Shown here in pieces: positions 7,209 to 13,843 of a stretch of DNA of 13,843 nucleotides. The stretch covers positions 1 through 13,843 of the forward strand of contig JAJEBJ010000381.1 of the NCBI GenBank assembly GCA_022822575.1, in the 5' to 3' direction. The position numbers and the translations under genes were made by a program. This stretch comes from Alphaproteobacteria bacterium (lineage in GTDB: Bacteria > Pseudomonadota > Alphaproteobacteria > SP197). Position 1 is the first letter of the stretch. Every line of letters starts with the position of its first letter. The notes below the pieces were generated by a model that made no database searches, was not told the origin of the DNA, and saw nothing but the letters and a program-made list of their open reading frames with translations.

Positions 7209-7345
7209 TCCTTCCTGGCCGCTCCTCAACCCCTGGCGCGGGCGCATTCCCGCAGGTAGAGCAAGGCCGGCAGTCCGAGTGGGAGGCCAACGCAGACTGT
7301 TTCGAGTACGGGTGCCCAAAGACCCTTCACGGCGGCACCGAAGAA

Positions 7346-7359
7346 CGCGCCTATGCGCG
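7346..7359 (-). terminator. Weak candidate terminator behind the cupin gene
   Basis: CGCGC (7346-7350) and GCGCG (7355-7359) form a short GC-only stem with a four-base loop, 11 bases past the cupin stop codon as read on the minus strand. The minus strand then reads TTCTTC rather than a clean T-run, so termination may be weak. In this convergent gap a second hairpin, GCGGG/CCCGC at about 7239-7253, could serve the plus strand but lacks a T-run. Confidence 0.3.
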
Positions 7360-7370
7360 GGGACAACAAC

Positions 7371-8108
7371 TTACTGTTCGAGTACGCGCAACGGGCCGGA
7401 GATCATGTCCACGACGGTGCAGCCATCGAATGAACGGGAAGTGTGTGAACTTCCGGGAGGCAGGCTGACGCAGTCTCCCTCGACGTAGGTCGTTCCGTCG
7501 CAATCGGTCAGGGTTCCCTGGAGCATGGCAAACTCCTCGAAATCGGTATGCTCGTGCAGCTTCGAGCAGTCGCCGGGCTCGAACCTGATGAGATAGAACC
7601 CTTCTCCGGTCTCGGCCTTCGCCCGCACCGGCAGCCACTGGATCGTGCCGGAATCATCAGGCAGCGAGGGATAGGGCACAAAGCCGTTGTCGCGCCAGTT
7701 CACGATCGTGCGGCCCTGGCGCATGGTCTCCAGCTCATCATCCCCCTCGACCGTGGAGATCGGGCCCTTGATGCCGGCAAGAATGGTGCAGCCCTTGGGC
7801 GAGTGGGTGCGGTGGCGGGTTCCCGGCGCATAGCTTACGCAGTCGCCTTCCCGCAGCACGGTGCCATCGCCGTCAATGAGTTCGCCATCGAGCAAGATGA
7901 ACTCTTCCCGGGCGCTGTGGAGATGCAACGCCGCGCCGCAGCCTGGCTCGGCCTTCAGGAGATAGTAGCCGTCACCGCTTCCGGGCCTGGCGCGGATGGG
8001 GCACCAGGTGAGACCGGGTTCGTCTCCGTCAAGTCCGGGATAGGGCTGCCAGTCGCAGGTCTTCCAGTTGACGACCCTGCGGCCTTCGAGATTCCAGTTC
8101 TGCATCAT
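7371..8108 (-). CDS. Tandem double-cupin protein (ChrR-type cupin domains)
   Basis: This 245-residue protein consists of two copies of one cupin domain of about 110 residues (roughly 13-122 and 136-244), clearly alike: VVNWKTCDWQPYPGL against IVNWRDNGFVPYPSL, and GPISTVE against GPLRVLE. Each copy has its own metal site. The first has His62, His64 and Glu69 with His99; the second has His185, His187 and Glu192 with His222, with identical 30-residue spacing to the last histidine. Such bicupins bind a metal and may act as dioxygenases, isomerases or sensors; ChrR-type cupins also occur in anti-sigma factors, but no zinc anti-sigma domain is seen here. The start overlaps the ureohydrolase stop by one base (TGATG), with AGGAAGAGGAG upstream, so the pair is translationally coupled. 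An ATG three bases later is equally possible. Function beyond metal binding is not shown. Confidence 0.82.
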   Translation of the reverse strand: MMQNWNLEGRRVVNWKTCDWQPYPGLDGDEPGLTWCPIRARPGSGDGYYLLKAEPGCGAALHLHSAREEFILLDGELIDGDGTVLREGDCVSYAPGTRHRTHSPKGCTILAGIKGPISTVEGDDELETMRQGRTIVNWRDNGFVPYPSLPDDSGTIQWLPVRAKAETGEGFYLIRFEPGDCSKLHEHTDFEEFAMLQGTLTDCDGTTYVEGDCVSLPPGSSHTSRSFDGCTVVDMISGPLRVLEQ

Positions 8109-9061
8109 CAGCTCCTCTTCCTGTTGCGGGCCATCACGCATGCCATTTCGAACATGAGGTTGGCGACATTGACGAAGGTGATGCCGATCGGGTCGTGAGG
8201 CGGGGACACCTCGCAGACATCGCCGCCGACGGCATTGAGCCCGGTGAAGCTGCGCAGGATGACCTGCATGTCGCGCATGGAGATGCCGCCCGGTTCCGGA
8301 ACCCCGGTGCCCGGGCAGTCCCGCGGATCGAGGCCGTCGATGTCGATGGTCAGATAGCAGGGTCCGTCGCCCAGAACGCTGCGGGCAAGGTCAATGAAAC
8401 TCTCCCGTCCCATCGCCTCGTACTCGTCCATCGGCACCATGGTCATGCCGACCTCGTTGCCGTAGTCGATGTCGTCATCGCCGTAGCGGGTGCCGCGCAG
8501 TCCCACCTGGATGGTCCGCGCCGGGTCGATCAGCCCTTCCTCGACGGCGCGGCGGAGAAAGGTGGCATGGTTGATCTTCGTTCCCATGAAACTGTCAAAG
8601 GTGTCGGCATGGGCATCGACGTGGAAGAGACCGAGAGGTTCATCACGGGCAATGGCGCGCAGGATGGGAAGCGGCACCGTGTGGTCTCCCCCGATGGACA
8701 GGGGCCAGGCACCGGCATCATGAATCCCTGCGAAGAAGGCCTGGATCATGTCGCAGCTTTCCTCGACCTTGAGGGGATGGGTCGGCGCATCCCCGACATC
8801 GGCGATGTTGCAGAGATCAAAGGGCGCCACCCTGGTTGTCGGGTTGACCGCCCGGATGAGCCGGCTCGCCTCGCGCACCGCTGCCGGACCGTGGCGGGCG
8901 CCGGAACGGAACGTGACACCGGTATCGAACGGCACGCCCGCAAGGGCAATGTCGAGACGGCTGGAGACCGGGTGACGCTGGGCGCGCATGAAACTCGCGG
9001 GCTCCTGGTAGCGCGGGACAGTCCCCGAATCGAAAGGCTTGAACGATCCTTCACCCGACAT
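8108..9061 (-). CDS. Agmatinase/guanidino-acid hydrolase family ureohydrolase
   Basis: This 317-residue enzyme should hydrolyse a guanidino group, releasing urea, at a two-manganese centre. All metal ligands of the arginase fold are present: His127 in GGDHTVPLP, Asp149, His151 and Asp153 in VDAHAD, and Asp240 and Asp242 in TIDIDGLDP, with Glu284 in EVSPP. RVAPFDLCNIADVGDAP and HATFLRRAVEEGLIDP recall Pseudomonas guanidinopropionase/guanidinobutyrase and agmatinase rather than arginase. The family also includes formimidoylglutamase (HutG), worth keeping in mind because a HutH homologue lies nearby. I start at the ATG at 9061, where the family N-terminus (MSGEGSFKPF, then RYQEPASFMR) begins, with AGGAC about ten bases upstream. 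The frame stays open to an ATG at 9184, but those 41 residues are unlike the family. The gene leads a two-gene operon with the cupin gene and diverges from rpsP. Confidence 0.88.
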   Translation of the reverse strand: MSGEGSFKPFDSGTVPRYQEPASFMRAQRHPVSSRLDIALAGVPFDTGVTFRSGARHGPAAVREASRLIRAVNPTTRVAPFDLCNIADVGDAPTHPLKVEESCDMIQAFFAGIHDAGAWPLSIGGDHTVPLPILRAIARDEPLGLFHVDAHADTFDSFMGTKINHATFLRRAVEEGLIDPARTIQVGLRGTRYGDDDIDYGNEVGMTMVPMDEYEAMGRESFIDLARSVLGDGPCYLTIDIDGLDPRDCPGTGVPEPGGISMRDMQVILRSFTGLNAVGGDVCEVSPPHDPIGITFVNVANLMFEMACVMARNRKRS

Positions 9062-9254
9062 GATGATCTCAGTCCTGCTTGATTGGCCGCTGCACCATTC
9101 TGGCAGACCGCCCGCAGTCGTAAAGATCAATCTGGGCTTGCCAATGGTGCCTGTCGCCATTAGGTAGTGGCGCCGACGCTTCACGCCTTCTCCTGGTTTG
9201 ATGGCGGTCGGTGATCCGGCAGTGGCGTCTCCTGCGGTCCCTCATTCGCGATGC

Positions 9255-9269
9255 AGCCTCCTGGAGGTT
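9255..9269 (+). promoter_or_regulatory. Hairpin that could mask the rpsP ribosome binding site
   Basis: AGCCTC (9255-9260) can pair with GAGGTT (9264-9269) around the loop CTG, a six-pair stem that includes one G-U pair. It contains most of the GGAGG ribosome binding site (9263-9267), ten bases from the rpsP ATG at 9277. It could modulate S16 translation; this is inference from the sequence alone. Confidence 0.35.
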
Positions 9270-9276
9270 CTGGTTC

Positions 9277-9594
9277 ATGGCCCTGAAGATTCGCCTGTCA
9301 CGTGGCGGCGCCAAGAAGCGCCCGATGTACAGAATCGTCGTCGCCGATTCGCGTTCACCGCGCGATGGCCGTTTCATCGAGCGCGTCGGCGTCTACCGGC
9401 CGCTGCTGCCTGCCGATGATCCCGAGCGCGTCATCATGGATCAGGACCGGATTCGCTACTGGCTCGGGCAGGGCGCCAAGCCCACGGACCGGGTCGCGGT
9501 CTTTCTCGGCAAGGCCGAGATCATTCCCATTCCGGAGCGCCGTGGGGGCAGCACCGGCGAGGTGACGGACGATGCGGAAGGGGACGACTCCTGA
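9277..9594 (+). CDS. rpsP: 30S ribosomal protein S16
   Basis: This 105-residue protein is a small-subunit ribosomal protein needed for 30S assembly. The N-terminal S16 signature MALKIRLSRGGAKKRPMYRI and the following VVADSRSPRDGRFIERVG are classic, and the central RIRYWLGQGAKPTDRVA is equally typical. The C-terminal tail after residue 90 is acidic (EVTDDAEGDDS) and variable in the family. The start is fixed by GGAGG ten bases upstream of the ATG and by the conserved N-terminus. It heads the rpsP-rimM-trmD-rplS block and overlaps rimM by 23 bases. The signal-recognition gene ffh, which often precedes rpsP in this type of genome, is not upstream; a divergent ureohydrolase gene is there instead. 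Confidence 0.97.
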   Translation: MALKIRLSRGGAKKRPMYRIVVADSRSPRDGRFIERVGVYRPLLPADDPERVIMDQDRIRYWLGQGAKPTDRVAVFLGKAEIIPIPERRGGSTGEVTDDAEGDDS

Positions 9595-10126
9595 CATCCA
9601 CCCGGACTGGGTCTGTCTGGCCGTCATAGGCGCGCCGAAGGGGCTTCGCGGCGCTGTCCGACTTACATGCTTTGCCGAAGATCCGGCCGCCATCGGCGAC
9701 TACAACCCGATGCACGCGGGACCCGGTGGCCGCACCCTCGATCTCACCGTCCTTGAGCACCCTCGGCGTGGACACCTGGTGGTGGCCATCAACGGCGTCA
9801 CGGACAGGCAGGCCGCCGCCGCCCTTTCCGGCATCCGCCTTTGTGTCCCGCGTTCGCGCATGCCGGAGGTTTCTGCCAATGAGTTCTATCACCACGACCT
9901 GATTGGCCTCGCCGCCTTCCATGTCGACGGCTCGCCACTGGGCCACGTGCGCGCCATGCACGACTGGGGGGCCGGCGACACCATGGAAATCAGCGGAGAG
10001 GCGGCCGGGAGCGATTTCCTGGTGCCCTTCACCGAGAGCAATATTCCGGTGATCGATCTCGAGCATGGCCGGATCATCGTTGATCCGCCCGACGGCATTC
10101 TCGCGAGTGAGGAGGGGCGGTCATGA
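9572..10126 (+). CDS. rimM: 16S rRNA processing protein RimM
   Basis: This 184-residue protein assists maturation of the 30S head domain and binds ribosomal protein S19. The N-terminal RimM barrel carries IGAPKGLRGAVRLTCFAEDP (about residues 19-38) and the C-terminal PRC-barrel carries EFYHHDLIGLAA (104-115) and ends in FVPFT-like FLVPFTESNIPVIDL and IIVDPPDGI. Length is ordinary for the family. The ATG at 9572 lies inside the end of rpsP, giving a 23-base overlap in another frame; AGGTGA about ten bases upstream supports it. The conserved fold begins around residue 14, so a later non-ATG start cannot be excluded. Its stop overlaps the trmD start by four bases (ATGA), so production of the three proteins is probably coupled. 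Confidence 0.95.
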   Translation: MRKGTTPDIHPDWVCLAVIGAPKGLRGAVRLTCFAEDPAAIGDYNPMHAGPGGRTLDLTVLEHPRRGHLVVAINGVTDRQAAAALSGIRLCVPRSRMPEVSANEFYHHDLIGLAAFHVDGSPLGHVRAMHDWGAGDTMEISGEAAGSDFLVPFTESNIPVIDLEHGRIIVDPPDGILASEEGRS

Positions 10127-10830
10127 CCGCACCATGGACCGCCACCATCCTCACTCTGTTTCCGGAGATGTTTCCCGGTCCGCTGGGAGCGTCCCTGCCG
10201 GGTCATGCGCTGAATTCGGGCCTGTGGGCACTGGAAACAGTGGACATTCGCCAATATGCGTGTAGTAAGCACCGCACCGTCGACGATGCGCCCTTCGGCG
10301 GCGGCAATGGCATGGTCATGCGGCCCGACGTCCTGGCACGCGCCATCGACTCGACGGCCACTGGAGGTGAAGACGAAACACTGATCCTTCTCACGCCCCG
10401 AGGCGCGCCGCTCACCCAGCAGCGCGTGCGCCAGCTCTGCAGGCAGCGGCGTCTGGTCGTTGTTTGCGGACGTTTCGAAGGGGTGGACGAGCGCGTGGTC
10501 CAGGCACGTGGTCTCGAGGAGATTTCGATCGGTGATTATGTCCTGTCGGGCGGCGAGCCGGCAGCCATCGTGCTGGTGGACGCCTGCGTGCGACTCCTCA
10601 AGGGAGTGGTCCACGCACCCGAAGGGCTCTTGGACGAGAGTTTCGAGACCGGCCTGCTCGAGTATCCGCACTACACGCGGCCTGGCACCTGGGAAGGCCG
10701 CACGGTACCGGAAGTCCTGCTGTCGGGGCACCATGGGAAGGTGCGCCAGTGGCGGCATGACAAGGCTGAACAGACAACCCGGGAGCGCAGGCCCGACCTC
10801 TGGTCCCGATACCGGGCAACAAGAGAATAA
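10123..10830 (+). CDS. trmD: tRNA (guanine-N1)-methyltransferase TrmD
   Basis: This 235-residue SPOUT-class enzyme methylates G37 next to the anticodon of a tRNA subset, preventing +1 frameshifting, with S-adenosylmethionine as donor. Visible landmarks are TILTLFPEMF at the N-terminus, DDAPFGGGNGM (54-64), LTPRGAPLTQQ, the knot sequences VVCGRFEGVDERV (113-125) and ISIGDYVLSGGE (135-146), and the C-terminal LLEYPHYTRP and VLLSGHHGKVRQWR. An aspartate in LLDESFETGL fits the catalytic position. Length is typical of short alphaproteobacterial TrmD proteins. It begins within the rimM stop (ATGA) and ends 30 bases before rplS. Essential housekeeping gene; no anomaly seen. Confidence 0.97.
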   Translation: MTAPWTATILTLFPEMFPGPLGASLPGHALNSGLWALETVDIRQYACSKHRTVDDAPFGGGNGMVMRPDVLARAIDSTATGGEDETLILLTPRGAPLTQQRVRQLCRQRRLVVVCGRFEGVDERVVQARGLEEISIGDYVLSGGEPAAIVLVDACVRLLKGVVHAPEGLLDESFETGLLEYPHYTRPGTWEGRTVPEVLLSGHHGKVRQWRHDKAEQTTRERRPDLWSRYRATRE

Positions 10831-10860
10831 GGGCTGATGCAGGCCAGCGGAGGACGAGAG

Positions 10861-11247
10861 ATGAACGTTCTGGAGACGATGGAACAGGAGCAGATCGCGA
10901 AGTTCCTGGAGACGAGGGAAATTCCCGAATTCGCGCCCGGGGATACCGTGCGGGTCGCCCTGCGCGTGGTCGAGGGAACGCGCGAACGCATCCAGAACTA
11001 CGAAGGGGTGTGTATCGCGCGCAAGAATCGCGGTCTGAACTCCTCCTTCACGGTTCGCAAGATCTCCTACGGCGAAGGCGTCGAGCAGGTGTTTCCGCTC
11101 TATTCGCAGCGCATTGCATCGATCACCGTGGTGCGACGAGGCGCCGTGCGGCGGGCAAAGCTCTACTACCTGCGCGGACGCACCGGCAAGGCGGCGCGCA
11201 TTCCCGAAAAGCGAGACGACAGGGCGAAGGCAGCCAAGAAGTCCTGA
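10861..11247 (+). CDS. rplS: 50S ribosomal protein L19
   Basis: This 128-residue protein lies at the 30S-50S interface. Family signatures are IPEFAPGDTVRVALRV (about 21-36), ERIQNYEGVCIARKNRG and SFTVRKISYGEGVEQVFPLY, followed by RRGAVRRAKLYYLRGRTGKAARI. The basic tail KRDDRAKAAKKS is an ordinary extension. I start at the ATG at 10861 because GGAGGACGAG sits directly upstream and the family N-terminus begins MNVLE; an in-frame ATG at 10837 would add eight residues that include the ribosome binding site. It closes the ribosomal block and is followed after 53 bases by leuC, with no T-run or terminator-like stem between them, so read-through into the leu genes is plausible. Confidence 0.97.
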   Translation: MNVLETMEQEQIAKFLETREIPEFAPGDTVRVALRVVEGTRERIQNYEGVCIARKNRGLNSSFTVRKISYGEGVEQVFPLYSQRIASITVVRRGAVRRAKLYYLRGRTGKAARIPEKRDDRAKAAKKS

Positions 11248-11300
11248 CCCCGGGACGCTTCGCAAAACCCCTTGGCGCCGGATGACGGCATCTTTCGACC

Positions 11301-12710
11301 ATGAACGCACCGAAGACACTCTACGACAAGATCTGGGACAGCCATGCCGTCGCCGACATGGGAGACGGCACGACTCTCATCTATGTCGACCGACATCTCG
11401 TCCACGAGGTGACCAGTCCCCAGGCCTTTGAGGGATTGCGCCAGAACGGCCGGCAGGTCCGGCGGCCGGCGGCAACGCTGGCGGTTGCCGATCACAATGT
11501 GCCGACGACGGACCGCAGTCGGGGAATCGACGACGAGGAAAGCCGGATCCAGGTCGATACCCTGGCGGAGAACTGCGAGCACTTCGGCATTGCTCTTTTC
11601 GGCATGGACGATCCGCGCCAGGGGATCGTTCACATCGTCGGGCCCGAACAGGGATTCACCCAGCCCGGCATGACGATCGTCTGCGGTGACAGCCACACCG
11701 CCACTCACGGCGCCTTCGGCGCTCTCGCATTCGGCATCGGCACCTCCGAAGTGGAGCATGTGCTGGCCACGCAGACGCTGGTCCAGAGGCGTTCGCGCAA
11801 CATGCGCATCACGGTGGAAGGCGAGCCGGGCCCCGGAGTCACGGCCAAGGACCTCATCCTTGGCATCATCGGTGCCGTGGGCACGGCCGGTGGCACTGGA
11901 CATGTCATCGAGTATGCCGGTCCGGCGATCCGCGCCCTTTCCATGGCCGGACGCATGACGGTCTGCAACATGTCGATCGAGGCCGGGGCCCGCGCCGGCC
12001 TGATCGCACCGGACGACAGGACCATTGCCTGGCTTGAGGGAAAGCCCTTCTCGCCAACGGGCGACGACTGGAACCGGGCCGTGGCCTGGTGGGCGACGCT
12101 GGTGTCGGATCCGGGCGCCAGCTACGACCGGGAGGTGGTGATCCAGGCCGGCGACATCGAACCGCAGGTTACCTGGGGAACCAGTCCCGAGGACGTCCTG
12201 CCGATCTCCGGTGTCGTCCCCGATCCCGGCGAGGTCGCGGACGACGAGCGGCGCGCGGCGATGGAACGCTCCCTTGACTACATGGGTCTTGAGCCCGGAA
12301 CCCGGCTGAAGGACATCCCGATCGACCGGGTCTTCATCGGTTCCTGTACCAATGGCCGCATCGAGGACCTGCGCGCCGTGGCCGGTGTCGTGGAGGGCCA
12401 CAGGGTGGCTGACGGCGTGCACGCGATGGTGGTGCCGGGATCCGGGCTGGTGAAGAAGCAGGCAGAGGACGAGGGGATCGATCGCATCCTCACGGAGGCG
12501 GGCTTCGATTGGCGCGAGGCCGGTTGTTCGATGTGCCTGGCGATGAATGCCGACCGACTGCTTGACGGCGAACGCTGCGCCTCCACCTCGAACCGCAATT
12601 TCGAGGGACGCCAGGGACGCGGCGGACGCACCCACCTGGTCAGTCCCGCCATGGCCGCGGCCGCGGCCATCCGCGGCACCCTCACCGACGTCCGCACGCT
12701 CGGGGGCTAG
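11301..12710 (+). CDS. leuC: 3-isopropylmalate dehydratase, large subunit
   Basis: This 469-residue aconitase-family protein, together with LeuD, isomerises 2-isopropylmalate to 3-isopropylmalate in leucine synthesis. The three cysteines holding the [4Fe-4S] cluster are Cys349 in GSCTNGR and Cys409 and Cys412 in AGCSMCLAMN. TLYDKIWDSH opens the protein, and VCGDSHTATHGAFGALAFGI (128-147) and NRNFEGRQG (431-439) are further signatures. Length is standard for the bacterial heterodimeric enzyme. The start is set by the family N-terminus; the ribosome binding site before it is weak, which hints at coupling to upstream translation or modest expression. The stop is four bases before the leuD ATG. 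Leucine-responsive control might be expected, but no leader peptide or attenuator is visible in the 53 bases behind rplS. Confidence 0.97.
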   Translation: MNAPKTLYDKIWDSHAVADMGDGTTLIYVDRHLVHEVTSPQAFEGLRQNGRQVRRPAATLAVADHNVPTTDRSRGIDDEESRIQVDTLAENCEHFGIALFGMDDPRQGIVHIVGPEQGFTQPGMTIVCGDSHTATHGAFGALAFGIGTSEVEHVLATQTLVQRRSRNMRITVEGEPGPGVTAKDLILGIIGAVGTAGGTGHVIEYAGPAIRALSMAGRMTVCNMSIEAGARAGLIAPDDRTIAWLEGKPFSPTGDDWNRAVAWWATLVSDPGASYDREVVIQAGDIEPQVTWGTSPEDVLPISGVVPDPGEVADDERRAAMERSLDYMGLEPGTRLKDIPIDRVFIGSCTNGRIEDLRAVAGVVEGHRVADGVHAMVVPGSGLVKKQAEDEGIDRILTEAGFDWREAGCSMCLAMNADRLLDGERCASTSNRNFEGRQGRGGRTHLVSPAMAAAAAIRGTLTDVRTLGG

Positions 12711-12714
12711 GTCC

Positions 12715-13320
12715 ATGGAACGGTTCACCACGCTGACCGGGATCGCCGCACCTCTGCCGATGATCAATGTCGACACCGACAAGATCATCCCGAAGCAGTA
12801 TCTCAAGACCATCCGCAGGACCGGACTCGGCCGCCATCTCTTCGACGAGATGCGTCACGATGCTGAAGGTCGCGAACGCCCGGAGTTCATCCTCAATCGC
12901 GACCCGTGGCGCCAAGCATCCATTCTCGTGACGGAGGACAACTTCGGCTGCGGGTCGAGCCGTGAGCATGCGCCGTGGGCCCTCCTCGACTTCGGCATCC
13001 GCTGCGTGATCGCGCCGAGTTTCGCCGAGATCTTCTTCGGCAACTGCGTCAACAACGGCATCCTGGCCGTCACCATGCCGCAAGAGGACGTGCGGCGGCT
13101 GATGGACGATGCCCGGGCCGGGCACAACGCGAGGCTGACTGTCGACCTCGAGAGCCAGACCGTGACACGTCCCGACGGCAGCCGGATCGCCTTCGCCATC
13201 GACGAGTCGGTGAAGCACCGGCTCCTGAACGGGCTCGATCCGATCGGCATCAGCCTTTCGAAGGAGGCTGACATCACCGCCTTCGAGGAGCGCCGCGCCG
13301 CTCTGCAGCCATGGCTCTGA
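12715..13320 (+). CDS. leuD: 3-isopropylmalate dehydratase, small subunit
   Basis: This 201-residue protein is the swivel-domain partner of LeuC and completes the isopropylmalate isomerase active site. Signatures are INVDTDKIIPKQYLK (17-31), TEDNFGCGSSREHAPWALLD (73-92) with the substrate-binding GSSREH box, and FAEIFFGNCVNNGIL. Length is usual for the family. The ATG at 12715, four bases after the leuC stop, gives the expected N-terminus MERFTTLTGIAAPLP; an earlier in-frame ATG lies within leuC and is not family sequence. The gap to the leuB start is only 16 bases and contains GGAGG, so leuCDB form one transcript. Confidence 0.97.
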   Translation: MERFTTLTGIAAPLPMINVDTDKIIPKQYLKTIRRTGLGRHLFDEMRHDAEGRERPEFILNRDPWRQASILVTEDNFGCGSSREHAPWALLDFGIRCVIAPSFAEIFFGNCVNNGILAVTMPQEDVRRLMDDARAGHNARLTVDLESQTVTRPDGSRIAFAIDESVKHRLLNGLDPIGISLSKEADITAFEERRAALQPWL

Positions 13321-13336
13321 TGAGGAGGCGGGGACG

Positions 13337-13843
13337 TTGACCTCAAACCGGTCATTGCTGCTTCTGCCCGGCGACGGGATCGGACCGGAGGTCATGGACG
13401 CCACGAGGCGCGTGATCGACTGGTTCGACAGGGAAAACCGACTCAACGTCGACATCAGGGAAGCCCTTGTCGGCGGCGCCAGCATCGACGCCCACGGCAC
13501 ACCGCTGACCGACGACACCCTGGAGCGGGCGAAGTCGGTAGACGCCGTTCTCTTCGGCGCTGTCGGTGGTCCGCGCTGGGACGGGCTCGACTTTTCCGTG
13601 CGGCCCGAGCGAGCCCTCCTGGGCCTGCGCAAGGAGATGGAGCTCTTCGCCAACCTGCGTCCGGCTGTAGTCTATCCCGCCCTCTCGCACGCCTCGTCGC
13701 TCAAGCCCGACATCGTCTCGGGCCTCGACATCATGATCGTGCGCGAGCTGACCGGCGGCATCTACTTCGGCGAGCCGCGCGGCATCGAGGATGCCGGCGG
13801 CGGCGAGCGCCGCGGGGTCAACACACTGGTCTACACGACTCAT
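13337..13843 (+). CDS. leuB: 3-isopropylmalate dehydrogenase, N-terminal part, cut by the window end
   Basis: The first 169 residues of LeuB are present; the frame stays open to the last base, and about half of the protein is missing. LeuB oxidises and decarboxylates 3-isopropylmalate with NAD+ in leucine synthesis. LLLLPGDGIGPEV (7-19) is the family opening, FGAVGGPRWD (73-82) follows, and Arg98, Arg108 and Arg136 in GLRKE, NLRP and VRELTGGIYFG are the substrate-binding arginines, with Tyr143 also in place. No ATG precedes the conserved opening. I take the TTG at 13337 as the start, because GGAGG lies nine bases upstream, 16 bases past the leuD stop. A TTG at 13355 is a poorer choice, as it leaves less of the conserved N-terminus. 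Confidence 0.95.
   Translation, partial: MTSNRSLLLLPGDGIGPEVMDATRRVIDWFDRENRLNVDIREALVGGASIDAHGTPLTDDTLERAKSVDAVLFGAVGGPRWDGLDFSVRPERALLGLRKEMELFANLRPAVVYPALSHASSLKPDIVSGLDIMIVRELTGGIYFGEPRGIEDAGGGERRGVNTLVYTTH

Noticed and set aside
9062..9184. Extension of the ureohydrolase by 41 residues to an upstream ATG.
   Set aside because: The extension does not resemble the family N-terminus, and the ATG at 9061 fits family length and has a nearby ribosome binding site.
11166..12812. A 548-residue minus-strand frame opposite leuC.
   Set aside because: leuC on the plus strand has all its cluster cysteines; the minus frame has shadow composition and no domain.

Overview
The window looks like a piece of an alphaproteobacterial chromosome. 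The inference rests on a translation gene block rpsP-rimM-trmD-rplS followed directly by leuC-leuD-leuB, an order I know from Rhodospirillales-type genomes, and on the high GC of the right 12 kb. The species cannot be read from the sequence.

Layout. (1) Positions 1-1885 are visibly poorer in GC than the rest. They hold one confident gene, an apparently orphan beta-class DNA methyltransferase on the minus strand, with a 21-bp near-palindrome over its start codon. There is also a pair of 19-bp inverted ends around an 81-bp core that resembles a small insertion-element remnant. The first 760 bases carry no gene I can support. (2) Positions 1886-9061 are an accessory catabolic region. A phytanoyl-CoA-dioxygenase-like (2-oxoglutarate/Fe) enzyme on the minus strand diverges from a plus-strand run of four genes: a beta-hydroxyacid dehydrogenase, a NylB/class-C-beta-lactamase-like serine hydrolase, a complete MIO-type histidine ammonia-lyase homologue and a small HlyU-family protein. 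Converging on these from the right is a two-gene minus-strand operon made of an agmatinase-family ureohydrolase and a tandem double-cupin protein, with a one-base TGATG overlap. (3) Positions 9277-13843 are core genome: 30S protein S16, the maturation factor RimM, the tRNA m1G37 methyltransferase TrmD and 50S protein L19, then the leucine enzymes LeuC, LeuD and the first 169 codons of LeuB, which runs off the window.

How the genes may work together. The central genes suggest breakdown of nitrogen-rich compounds. A hydrolase could release an amino acid from an amide or ester, an ammonia-lyase could deaminate it, a ureohydrolase could remove urea from a guanidino compound, and a dehydrogenase and a dioxygenase could handle the carbon skeleton. 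This is inference; no substrate is shown by the sequence. No other hut gene (hutU, hutI, hutF/G) is visible, so the HutH homologue may serve this cluster rather than ordinary histidine use. The right block is housekeeping, apart from the leu genes sitting directly behind rplS with no visible terminator between them.

No CRISPR array, tRNA, rRNA or intact transposase was seen. I found no clearly new multi-gene system. The best candidates for a second look are the HutH/serine hydrolase/dehydrogenase/dioxygenase cluster, the palindrome over the methyltransferase start and the 119-bp inverted-repeat element.
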